NCBI GenBank assembly: GCA_020744425.1
Contig: JAGMUV010000004.1
Location: 3,224,001-3,288,000 of the forward strand
Origin: Dactylonectria macrodidyma
Lineage: Eukaryota > Ascomycota > Sordariomycetes > Hypocreales > Nectriaceae
Direction: 5' to 3'
DNA: 64,000 nt
The notes beneath the pieces were generated by a model. The model did no database searches. It worked only from the letters and a program-made list of their open reading frames with translations, and was not told the DNA's origin. Position 1 is the stretch's first letter; each line of letters begins with the position of its first letter. Of the stretch, positions 25,320 through 35,847 are shown piece after piece. Position numbers and translations under genes: made by a program.

Positions 25320-27102
25320 GAGGGTAATTAGGACTCACATCTTGGGTCGACCCGCCACCAAGGTTTTATCTTTTATATATAGCCATTTCCATCATCGGCA
25401 CCACCAACTGCCGAGACAAGTGTCAGGCAGTTGTGTAACGTTCACAGTGTCCTAGCATATGGCGGAGTTTGGGAGACGGGCGTGCGAAGGTGTCACTGTT
25501 TTACAGAGGTTCGTTCTCAATCACTCGACGGGACGAGAGTGGCAATGAGTTTGGTGCAGAGTCACAATCATGTATGAGGCATCTCGTTTCTTTCTTTGCC
25601 TGCTTTCTTTTTTTGTTTGGGTTTGCCCAAGGAATCTTTGCGGAGTTCGTGCGTCGGAGCAATGGGGCAGTTCATTACTCCCGGGAAACATGGTGGATGG
25701 ACATGCATAGCGAATGGGGCAGTTTCACCTTGTTACTCGGAATGGATTTGATGATCCGAAACGCCGAGATGGTATGCACGCTGTGTTGGAACAAAGAGCG
25801 TGTCGATGTTCGGTGGCTCGTTTGGTGCACACAGTGTGAGGAGAAGGAGGGATACATACGAATCGTGGCGGAAGTGAACGATATGTCTGTAGGATATTGA
25901 ATAATGGAGAGAGAAATGGTAGAAGTTGACATGCTTGACTGTACCATGGTGGCTGTGACTGCGTTGATCCAGCCTGGGCGACTGATATCGTTACCAGTTT
26001 GTTTGAGTCCTGGCACGATTCTTTTGCTCGCCAAGTCATTTTCACTTGACCAAGCCAGTTCATAGCACAAGGCCGCGAGAAGAGGTCGATTTCGGGCGAG
26101 TCTGATTCATAGGATTGTAAAGACATTGGAGCATTTGAGATATTGACGATTTAGTGTGACGGCTACGTTGATGTGAGCCGAGTAAGATACAAGCTACAAG
26201 CTATGAGAAGAAAGGAACACCACATTTGCGTCTGGGGTGCCGGGCTGTCTTTCCACGTCTCACTAAGAGAGTTATATTTTGTACTACACAGTCATCTCCT
26301 GCAACTCTAGGTAAATTCATCATCCGTCACGTAGGGACTAAACTCATCGGAACCTGGGTATGACGAAACAAAACCTATCGTCAAAGCAGCAAATAATATC
26401 AGCGACTCTGCACGTAATACAAGAACATACGACCATAGGCGCTAGAAAATACGGGATCCCGTCCGCTCTCCCTTAGTCAACCTGGCGACCGCTGGAGTAG
26501 TAGTCGGGTCGGTGACGACCGGCGAATGCCCGGTGTTGTATGTGCTTTCTTTTTGCAGTTTCATTGGTTTCCCTCATACTCCTTCACTCTAAGAGAGCTG
26601 GACAGCAAGTTCCGAGATGGTGGTGCTGCTGTGGCTGTTCAGCAAGGCATTGAAGTTTGTACGCTCAACAGGGAATGTAACGATGCATGTAGTTGATTGT
26701 ACTTAGGTAGGTAGGTAAGAAACGATTGCTAGGATCAAGTAAACCGGTGTTTGAGGTAATTATTTTCCCTTAAACAGCGGAAACAGCTTACTATGTAACA
26801 TCCATGGCACAATGAGATGTCACTGTGCTCGTCTCCTCACCCGGGCTCGCGTTCGTTAGAAAGTTTGTACACCCATAGACGTCCGACTGGTGACTATGTA
26901 ACGTTGACGCATTGACTCGTGAACTTTAATAATATTATTAAATTACCCTCACGATAGCTACATTACCATTCCGATACTATCTCTGGAAGCTGATTTACCG
27001 AGTCGCTCTTGGCTACTGCCAAGGACTGATACTATCGTGAATTGGTCGCGGAGCCTAGACATCTTCTTTGTTGGCATGACTATATATAGGAAGAGACGGA
27101 TC
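25320..27102. other. Intergenic region containing a 5S rRNA gene
   Basis: Apart from the 5S gene at 26425-26543, nothing clear is present. A 143-codon open frame at 25469-25900 follows directly on the Zds stop and reads like transcribed 3' flank. TAGGTAGGTAGG near 26705 is a short tandem motif. Confidence 0.5.
26425..26543 (+). rRNA. 5S ribosomal RNA
   Basis: This 119-nt sequence begins ACATACGACCATAGG and ends GTTGTATGT, the conserved ends of fungal 5S rRNA, which pair to form helix I (nine pairs, one G-U). The internal segments CCCGTCCGCTC, GTAGTAGTCGGGT and CGGCGAAT sit at the expected places. Helix II can pair (CGCTAG with CTGGCG), and the hairpin GGTCG-GTGA-CGACC keeps its stem although its bases differ from the common fungal form as I recall it. 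A T-rich terminator (TTTCTTTTT) follows. It is solitary rather than in an rDNA repeat, as is usual in filamentous ascomycetes. Sequence divergence with preserved pairing suggests a functional variant, though a recent pseudogene is not excluded. Confidence 0.9.
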
Positions 27103-29427
27103 TTATGCTCTGTTCATCTTCGCTAGCTCGTCAAGCAATTCTTGGGATTGATTGAGTCGGGCCCGCATATTTTCCAACGGTGTGTTCCAAAAGTATTCAC
27201 CATTCCTGACGAATGAGCTCATCTCTTCCCATGCGGGAAGCATATCCCCCCTCATGACCAAAACTGCTTGGCGTGCTTTGAGTACCGCTATGTTGTCTTT
27301 TGAGACTCCTTTCTTCGTCTCGAAAGACCAGATGCGTGTACCTAGTTTCCATATGAGGCCCCTGAGATCCTGCGTGCTGAGGTCGGTCATGTCGTCGGTG
27401 TTGTCGGCGTTCTTTATATTGTCTATGTTATCAACGTTCTCAATTTTCTATTTCTGGATCGATAGAAGCCTCTCTTGTGACACATATAAGTCACCAAAAT
27501 CACCGGGCTCATCTGAAGCACACATAGCGCAGAGGCGGAAGCACCGTGCACACTTGACTTCATCCTCAAACACCCTTCGGCAACCCAAATACTTGTCTGC
27601 TGGTAGATGGAGCTGCAGGATCTTGGTGTAGCACACACATGGCTGTAGTTCCGAGTATAAGACACGGCAGGACTTTGAACCACACCAGAGCTCAAGCAGT
27701 TCCCAATCAGGCCGCTGTGTCTGGACAATTTTCGCTAATGACATATCGCACTTCTGGCAACGGAACGCATCAAGATATCCTTTGGTCGCAGCTGAAAGCA
27801 TTCTAAGTTAGTTGGAACGTAATCGAAGTCGAGCAAAGATTTAATACCTAGATTTAACTGCCAGCGACGGACTTCTTCAGTAGAATGCTGCAATAATCAG
27901 CAATAGATCTTTTTGCTGATGCTATATTCTCACCGCTTCCTCGATTGATGTGTTAACTGCACCGAAGCAGGGGGCACGCCCAACTTCGTGGCAAAGATGC
28001 AACTCGCTATCTTCTAACCGCAAGCTACTGAGCTGTCCTAATGAAGCAACCCTTTGCGAGTCAAAGAAGTAATGATTATCAGTAACCAGACTGGAATAGT
28101 CCGAAGGCGTAGTAGGACTGGGTGGCATGTATGAAGTGACTGAGGGAAGTGGCATAGGTGTTTTTTGGCCATCAGAGTCAAATGCCCTTCTCACGGCCTT
28201 GAGCATCCTCGAAACGCTAGACCTTAATGGTAAAGATGGGCTTTGTGGCGATGAAGGGGCATTGAGGCGTAGTGCTGGGGGTTGGCGAGGCCCGACTTGT
28301 TTTAACTCAGGCTTTATTGGTGGGTTGGAAGTCGCATCGCCTGTATTCTGAGCCGTGACTTGACTTGGACCTAGTTCCCCGAAGTTGTAGTGCTGCGAGT
28401 TGGAGATGTCGTTGCTGAAGAGAGGCAGTGCAATGACTGAAATAGTCGACACATGTCCAAGACTTAGACTAGAAAGTTTAGAAAGTAAAGGATAAAGCAT
28501 GGGTATTCAAAACCGAAGACGAGTATGAGAAGACTTCGCAATCCGTATTCGGAGCTCTTCGATAGGGCCGAGATGCTTCAAGTGCCTCCTCAAAGGCGAA
28601 TCTGGCATTGAACATTATGGATGTTCGGCCTTGAAAGCTCGTTGGATTGTTCTCGGGTATTGTTTCTGGTACGACGACGGAGTCGGGTCTTAGAATAGCC
28701 GTATGCCTGATAGTAGATGAGTCGTCGGTATCATCATAGGTGCGCCGTCTCATGTGATAAGCACTGAAGCTCCTCCGGCTGAGATGAGCAACGTTGGGGG
28801 CAATTCGCTGGCAAATTTCGGTAAGGCCAGCAATGGCTTTATGAACTTCAAGCATAGATTCACTGTAATATCGTCTTAGCGCCAAGGTCGTCGGTATGGT
28901 TAACAAGAGAAAAAGGAAAGAAGATAAACCGGAATAGGGGGTAACGATTTGATGCTGAGAACGGAGACTCAATGAGTATTCACTTACTGTTGGAGAATAG
29001 TCAACATTAGGCCGAGGGACGATTGGGCATCACGGACACGCTTGGACAATTCGTTGATGCGCTTATCTTTCATCGCCCATTCCAACCGTTCGCTCATGGC
29101 AAGGCTCTGAAGCCCTGGATCAGAAAGTGGTTTAAGAAGACTCTCCAATTCGTCAAGCGAAGTGACACAGTCAGTAAAGGCGTCTTGGGCATCGCCGAGG
29201 GGTATGTAGAGTCCTCTTTCGTGGGCAAGAGCCTGCGAATCGAGCAGCTGCTGGAAGCGCAACATGTTTTGACGCATCATGCCGACTTCGCGGAGTGTCG
29301 AGATGGCAAGCTCAGGTGCTTCTTTGACTTTGGACGCTGTCGAGATGGCCTTGTCAAGAGCCTTGAATATCTCCGACGTCACCGAGATACCGCCTGTTAC
29401 GGCGCCAAATATGGAGAGGGGATCCAT
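27103..29427 (-). pseudogene. STAND-type fungal N-terminal domain protein with Cys-rich C-terminal region, probably disrupted
   Basis: The start at 29427 (MDPLSIFGAVTGGISVTSEI) begins a helical domain typical of the N-terminus of fungal STAND/NLR-like proteins. Exon 1 is 29427-28988 and exon 2 starts at 28862. Later pieces run to 27934 (donor GTGAGA), 27887-27848 and from 27791; these joins are phase-consistent and give HSTEEVRRWQLNLAATKGYL. A Cys-rich region follows (RCQKC, LWCGSKSC, CARCFRLCAMC). No NACHT or NB-ARC domain is seen. Two defects appear. Between about 28520 and 28470 the exon 2 frame ends at THALSFTF-stop while coding continues one base out of frame (LSLGHVSTISVIALPLF). A TAG at 27448-27450 also interrupts the frame, which then runs on to 27103. 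Unconventional splicing could remove either, but two together suggest decay. A related intact copy would be implicated in heterokaryon or stress responses only by analogy. Confidence 0.6.
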
Positions 29428-30593
29428 TAGAACCAATATGCTGCGACGGAAGCTTGATCTAGCCTTTCCTATTGATCTGTGAAAAGCAATGATGTAAATC
29501 CGACAGGTTAATAATGTGTTGATGCATTCCTATAGTCGCTAAATCGTTTGGGAAAAGCACCCACACAAGTGGTTCGCATTGCGCTTCGTGAGGCTGCCAG
29601 AGCCTTACAAGGGTTTCCAATAATTACTTGTAAGCACTGCCACATCGACAAGGCGAACCGCATGCCGACATTGATCTCAAGGCATACCGGGTTGGGTTCT
29701 CCGAGATTGTGATGATCGTATCTTCTCTTTGCTTTTTATGGTAAGGGGCAAAACTAAGTGATTTCTTCCTGTGCCTTGCAGGGGAAATCGATGAGCCTAG
29801 TGTAAGCTCATGATTGTATGCTTCAGTTCTGGGGTACTAAGAAGGGAGACTCTCTGATCCGACTGTGGCGTAGGCTCATGCAGTAAGGGTGGAGATTGCC
29901 AAAGAGAAAATGCCTGTGAGATGATCTGCTCCATGTAAGCAGGGGGTCGCTCAGGTTACCCTTTCCGAGTGACGAGGACAGGCAATCGATCTAGACAACA
30001 CACTGGCTCGAATCTCTCTCTAATTATTCTAGTACCCGAAGAGGCATTGCAAGACATCAATGGGGCAGTCATCGTCATTCAAAATTGGCATGCGGAGTTC
30101 AAATGTTGGTTAAAGAATAGGAAGGACTTTTGGCCCCCACGGAACGAGGCCGTAGTGACGTGGAGCTGAGTGATCATGGTGCATTTTGCAAAACAGCATT
30201 CATGAGATCTTTGAGGGAAAACGAACTATCTCTCTAATGATAAAAGAAAACAAACAAGCGAGTCCTGGACTATGACATGAGAAGCCCAGAACCCGGCTTA
30301 TTGTTCCTTGCTGAGGTAGTTGGGGGAATATCTTAATTACTCTTGCGAGACCGGAGTCCATGCTGCCACAAGAGACCCTATGCATTTCCGAAAGCCGTCA
30401 GAAACACCTTCACGAGAAAAACAAACAGATTATAAACATAATGTAGCATGCATGATGAACAATCAGACGATGAACAAAATCTCACCGTTTGTCGCTCGAA
30501 CCTGAGGTGGTGTATCTTCTCATTCTTTGCCCTTGCGAACGACACTGCGAGATACCGTCACAGTAAAATATTGAATCGATAGACGAGGTTGGT
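29428..30593. other. Intergenic region
   Basis: Upstream of the STAND-type gene; no supported gene, repeat or RNA seen. Confidence 0.4.
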
Positions 30594-30893
30594 TTAACTT
30601 GAAGGTGAAGGCGTCGATGGCTCTGGGATTGAGGCCTTGTCGGTTCGTTTCCGAAAGCCCCCAAATAGTCGACCAAGCGACCGCCTCCTCATATCGCGTA
30701 ACGAAGAACGCTCGACGACTACCGCGTCGACGAGGTCTAGCATGTTGATGAAGGTGTGAAACTCGACATCATCTTCGTATGTCAAACTTGCGTCTCGGAG
30801 GGTCTGGAATTCAAGTTCCAGGTCTCGCAGTGTCGATCTGCTTGATATGGTGGTGGGAGACGAGACCGTGGATGAAAATGTACTGCTGGACAT
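30594..30893 (-). CDS. Small hypothetical protein (99 aa)
   Basis: The ATG at 30891-30893 starts MSSSTFSSTVSSPTTISSRS and the frame ends in TAA at 30594. A Ser/Thr-rich start leads into a helical acidic segment (LRDLELEFQTLRDASLTYED), a hydrophobic patch (FINMLDLVDAVVVER) and a basic stretch (RSSLRDMRRRSLGRLFGGFRKR), then a Ser/Pro tail. Composition is protein-like rather than random, and the gene lies next to the STAND-type locus in the same orientation. I do not recognise the family; it could be the remnant or last exon of a larger gene. Confidence 0.4.
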   Translation of the reverse strand: MSSSTFSSTVSSPTTISSRSTLRDLELEFQTLRDASLTYEDDVEFHTFINMLDLVDAVVVERSSLRDMRRRSLGRLFGGFRKRTDKASIPEPSTPSPSS

Positions 30894-31482
30894 AGTGTCA
30901 ATAGACGCAGAGTCAAGCGCACAAATAATGATGTTGTTTGGAAATCGGAGGCCGTTGCCCGCAATCAATGTGATGAAGGCATTTGCAGAGTGGACGGCAC
31001 TAGATATCGGACGACCCGGGCGGGGAAGGGTATATGATAATTACGTAGCAACATATCATATGTGTTGTCACGCAAGCGTCCACTAGACTGGAGGGGACGT
31101 CATGCCCACTCTTGTACTCTCGATAAATCACGTTCGCCGTGTGACATCTCAAATGCAGATGTAACTTTCGTCATCATCGGTCTGTCAGCATATGTTTCCG
31201 GGGTGCAATCCACTATGCTGCACTCGAATGACGAGCGAGATAATATTAGCCAACAGCTCGTGTTCGTGTTACTTGCACTTCTCTGTGGCTTGGAAGCGTA
31301 ACCAACATTAGTTCCCCGCCATATCAAACAGAGGAGGGGAGAGGAGAGGGGTAGTACGTTTCGACCTGGATGGTCGTGGCCTGAATACGAGGAGCAGACA
31401 CGAGGAGCGGACAAACGGGTAAGCTCCGAAACCGGTTGATATTTCTAACATGGAAAATCTTATACACTTGGGCAACTCCCAT
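30894..31482. other. Intergenic region
   Basis: Holds the 3' flank of the complex I gene and the upstream part of the small gene. Nothing else is recognised. Confidence 0.4.
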
Positions 31483-32407
31483 TTATTTCTTTGGCTCCTC
31501 CTTCTTCTCTTCTGGCTTGGGCGTCGGGAGCTTGAACGACTCTGGCGTGCGGTTGTCACCAGCACCAACAGGCTCCCAGGCACTGGAACCTCCCTCGAAG
31601 TTACGGAACGCCTGGGTGAGCTCGAGGGGCTCAGTGACGATTCGCTTCTTCTCTTCGTCGTATCTAATCTCGGTGTATCCGGTCACAGGGAAATCTTTGC
31701 GCAGCGGGTGGCCCTCGAAACCGTAGTCGGTCATGATTCGTCGCAGATCGGGATGGCCGGCGAAGAACACTCCGTAGAGATCGTAGACCTCACGCTCGTA
31801 CCAGTTGGCGCCATCGAAGATGGGGGTGATGCTTGGGACGGGAGAGGCTTCGTCGGCGTACGTCTTGACGCGGAGACGGGAGTTGTGGCGCACTGACAGG
31901 AGTTGATAGACGATCTCGAAGCGGTTCTCGCGCGTGGGGTAGTCTGCCGCAGTGACTGTGCTGATCTGGGTGAACTCGGCAGCGGTGTTATCTGATAGCG
32001 GGTTAGTAATTGAATTAGTAGACCAGACCAACAGTATACTGACACTTCAGGAAGCTGAAGACGGGAATGACACCGGAGGGAGAGATGTAGATGGTGAGTT
32101 CATCTTTCCAAACGGAGAACTGCTGAATGTACTTGGGCAAGCAGCTCAACAACCAGGCACCGTATCGGTGCATGTTGTCGGCCTTGCTCTGGTACTTGTC
32201 GGCCGGGTTGACAATGGGCGCCTTGAGGGTTCCAATGTGGTCTCGGGGAGCCTTTCGAGTGTTGATAGCTTCCTTCGGCATTGCGACATATTGGCGAGCC
32301 GAATTGGACAAGCAACGGATTGCCTGCTCGCCGCGAGCCTGTACCGACGGCTTCATGGGCCGCAGAGCTGAGGCTAGGGCCCTGCTTCGAGAAATTTGAG
32401 TCGCCAT
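31483..32407 (-). CDS. NDUFS3: NADH:ubiquinone oxidoreductase 30 kDa iron-sulfur-protein-fraction subunit (complex I, NDUFS3/NuoC)
   Basis: Exons are 32407-32044 and 31991-31483 (52-nt intron, donor GTCAGT, acceptor ATCAG), giving 290 residues. Splicing restores [15 protein letters not shown], the conserved entry to the core. The signature block [18 protein letters not shown] is present, followed by [20 protein letters not shown] and the conserved C-terminal [13 protein letters not shown]. The first 40 residues ([17 protein letters not shown]) look like a mitochondrial presequence. The protein sits in the hydrophilic Q-module of complex I at the matrix side. It is divergent from NOT4 with 428 nt between start codons. 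Confidence 0.97.
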
Positions 32408-32835
32408 GGCCGGTGATGTGACGGTACGAGGCCAATTGACGATGGGGGAGCGTCGTAGGGACGAAATGTGCTGTTGGTAATGATGCCGCAAGCATTGGTT
32501 CGAAGATGTTAGTGGCACTATCACGGACTAGATTTTCCGCGGTTCTGCCGCAAATATCAAGGTACTTGCTTCACAGCCGGGCCTAAGCCTTATCCCTAGG
32601 TATCTCCCTATCACAGCTGCTTCCCTCAAGGAATCGTGAATTGACAATACTCACGTGACACAAATGGGGGGGACTAAACTATTTGCAGATTAGGCAGTTT
32701 GGATCTTTCTCTTCCACAGCCTTGGTGCATACAGATCACCATTCATCCATTCCTCCTCCTTCTCCTTGCTCCCGTCCCTTTGACATCACACTTTTGAAGC
32801 CACTACTATCACCCCCTGACCACCAGACTCTCACC
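32408..32835. promoter_or_regulatory. Shared divergent promoter region, NDUFS3 and NOT4
   Basis: Start codons of the two head-to-head genes are 428 nt apart, so one compact region must serve both. The NOT4 side is C/T-rich near 32745-32830 (CCATTCCTCCTCCTTCTCC), a common fungal leader feature. Confidence 0.5.
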
Positions 32836-35344
32836 ATGGCGCCACAAGATTCATTCATAGATGAGGAGGAGGACACCTGGTAGGTTCACCTGCATGATCC
32901 CTAGGCCTGCTCTCTTTTAGAGCCTTGCGTCCTTGGGCGACGTTGGGTACCTGAGCTGACAACTCTGGCAGCCCTCTCTGCATCGAAGAGTTTGACCTCT
33001 CAGACCGAAACTTTCGACCATGTCCCTGCGGCTACCAGGTACGATCGATCGAGCGACCCTACCCCCACCGCTGTCGGCCTCGTGCCACGTCGCGCTAACC
33101 GTCCCTCGTAGGTCTGCCAGTTTTGTTTCAACAACATCAAGAATAATATGAACGGGCTCTGCCCGGCATGCAGACGACCATACGACGAAAAGACTATACA
33201 GTGGAAGGTTGTCACGACAGAAGAGTATGTTGAGTCATGGGTCAGATGGAGGTCGCCACGCTGACGAATTTCAAAGGGTTGCCGAATTTCGCCTCAACAT
33301 CCAAAAGAACCAAAAGAAACGTGCTCAAGAGCAACGACAAAAAGAGGTTCAGAAGCGCGAAGCCGAGAAAGAGAACCGCAAAAACCTCATCGGAGTGCGC
33401 GTTGTCCAGAAAAACCTGGTTTATATCACCGGCCTCGCCCCGACCGTGCGCGAAGACGAGCTGCTCAAGACGTTGCGAAAGCCCGAGTTCTTCGGTCAAT
33501 ACGGCAATATCCAGAAGATATCTATCAGCAACCGAAAGAGCTCCGACGGCCAACATCAGTCACTGGGGATCTATGTGACTTTCGAGAGACCTGAAGAGGC
33601 GACGCGTTGCATCCAGGCTGTCCATGGATCCCAGAATGGCGACCGGATGCTCAAGGCGCAGCACGGTACGACCAAATACTGCTCGGCTTGGTTAAAGAAC
33701 GAGAAATGCAGCAACCCCGGATGCATGTTCCTGCATGAGCAAGGTGACGAAGAGGATAGCTACTCACGGCAAGATTTGTCGTCGATGAATAGTATCCATA
33801 CGCAGCGACCTTTACCTGGAGGCGGTTCACGATCCGTTTCTCGGCAACAGGCACCCCAGCCTACTCCACCACCTGTGGCATCTCATCCCATGGCACGGTC
33901 ACTGAGTAAGGAGGGCTCTGAAAGTGGTGCTGATGGATCAGCGTTGCCATCCTCCGCAAACTGGGCACGGAACCCACAGCGGAGTCGCAGGGGTAGCCAT
34001 GCAACGAGCGGCGCAGCTTCGAGTCCTGCCATATCAACATCCTTGCCGGTTACTGCAGAGCCAGTTCCAGAAGAGGCAGTGGAGGACGAAGAAGAGCCAG
34101 AATCCGAGGCCTCGCTCCCACAGCAAACTGAGCCTGTGCCTAGTCCTTCGGAAGCGCCCAAGGGCATTCCCGAGAGCTCCCTTAAGGCCCTGTTGAGGGC
34201 TCTGCAGGCTTGCACTCTCCCAACTCTAGTCAGTGCAGAGGTCGAGGATCTCAACCCTCCCATGTTCGACATTCGTGGCGGCGAGAAGCGCAAGGCCATG
34301 CGAGAGGAGGAGGATTCCCGACTCACTGGAGAGCAAGAGGAACAAGTCGATGTTTGTGAGCCCTCCGAGGGCGAGCCAGAGACTGGCGGAAGCCTTGCAT
34401 TGGGAGGAGAACCAGAGGACCGGGATGCGACAAACGATGGCAACTTCGATCAGCGACGACCAAGCGCCCAGCCCCCCATCCAACGCAACAACGCCGATGG
34501 TATTTTTGGACCTGCTCTGACCGGATCCAATTTTAACCAGAACCCTGGCAACTCGGTATCGCGGTCGATGACTCCTCAGCAACTCTTCCTTCGGTCTCAG
34601 AGTGGCTTCGGTGACCAAGTGCCTCCTGGTATTTCCAATCCCAGTGGAAATTTCCAAAGCCAAGGCCACAACCGCCAGTCGTCCAGGTTCAGTTTCGCAA
34701 ACGATAATCAGAGTTCTACGACCAACGTGAAGTTGGCCGCAAACCCTCGCATCATGGCTCAGCAGTCATCCATGATGCCAAACTCTTTTCAATCACAGGG
34801 CAATAATCAGTTTTACGGCACTTCGATGCCGGGGCCGCCTCCCGGCCTTAAGTCTACCGGCACCCCCCCAAGCATGTTTGGGCAAGGGTTTGGAGGAGCT
34901 GGCTTTGGTGGCGCTCCCAAGGATAACTCAAATGAGCTACTACAGAGCCTAATTGGACGGAGCCGCGGAGGTAATAACCAGGCTCATGATGCAGGAAAGC
35001 GTGAGTACATGATCTCTTCTTTTTCCAACCAGTACCCACCTTCCTCTACCTCCTCCCCAGCTCCTGCTTCCGGCCTCCTGGCGTTGCTCTATGGTAATCA
35101 GCCTGGAGCATTCCAAGACATGGGCTCCAAGCAGAAGAAGAAGGGGAAGAAGCACAGGCATGCTAACACTTCCTCCTCTGGGGGGAGTGGCTTAGTAGAT
35201 CTTGCGGACCCGAGTATCTTGCAAGCGAGAATGCAGCACCAGTCTCAGGGCAATGCCGGAGTCGGGCAGGGACTGTTCGGCGGTCAGAGCCAAGGTGGGT
35301 ACAACCCCAACTTGATGTATAATGCTGGTTACGCGAGGTGGTGA
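32836..35344 (+). CDS. NOT4: CCR4-NOT complex subunit 4, RING E3 ubiquitin ligase (N-terminal part or short form)
   Basis: Exons are 32836-32879, 32972-33038, 33112-33224 and 33277 onward; all junctions are phase-consistent (for example TTEE-VAEFRLN). The C4C4 RING spans about residues 15-58 (CPLCIEEFD ... CPCGYQVCQFC ... GLCPACRRPYDE). A coiled basic linker follows, then an RRM (KNLVYITGLAPTVREDELL ... LGIYVTFERPEEATRCIQAV) and a C3H-like finger (YCSAWLKNEKCSNPGCMFLH). The rest is Ser/Gln/Gly-rich. Stop TGA at 35342-35344 follows NAGYARW, giving 763 residues. Not4 ubiquitinates ribosomal and other targets on stalled translation and serves in mRNA decay. The protein may continue in the next open frame by splicing; see that entry. 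Confidence 0.93.
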
Positions 35345-35847
35345 TTTGGTCCATCATAATCAGAAGAGGACAGGATGTAAAGCATGTCATGTTTGTTTCT
35401 TTTGCTTGATGTACAAAGGGTGGAGGGGCGTTTTATTGGCATTTCAGGGGTGGGGCAAACAAAGATGCCCTTCATTCTTCGGGGATACGAGTCACAAGCG
35501 CATTTTGATTCAGCAGGCATTTGCGAGATCAAGGCCGCTAGGGAGGCCACATTTTGCACCAGGCGTCAGCTTTGTTCTCTTGGGAATCGAGACCATCTAC
35601 GGCCTCTTTCCGATTTTCTTCACAGGGGTCGACAATCGACCGCATATTGGGGTTCAAGCCAGGCAAGCTATCATCGTCTTCCACAACCCCTCTATGTATG
35701 TTAACAATGTCGTTTTCATCCGCCTAGGCTGGGCGGCATTTTGGTCAGAAATAACATCAAACCTCTATTCTCTCCAAATTGCCTCATATCTCATTCATTA
35801 CACGCCGTGGAAGACGATGATGGACGTCTTAACTTAACCCTAAATTC

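Noticed and set aside
25469..25900. 143-codon plus-strand open frame after the Zds gene
   Set aside because: Lies in the likely 3' flank; initiates without good context and shows no recognisable protein features.
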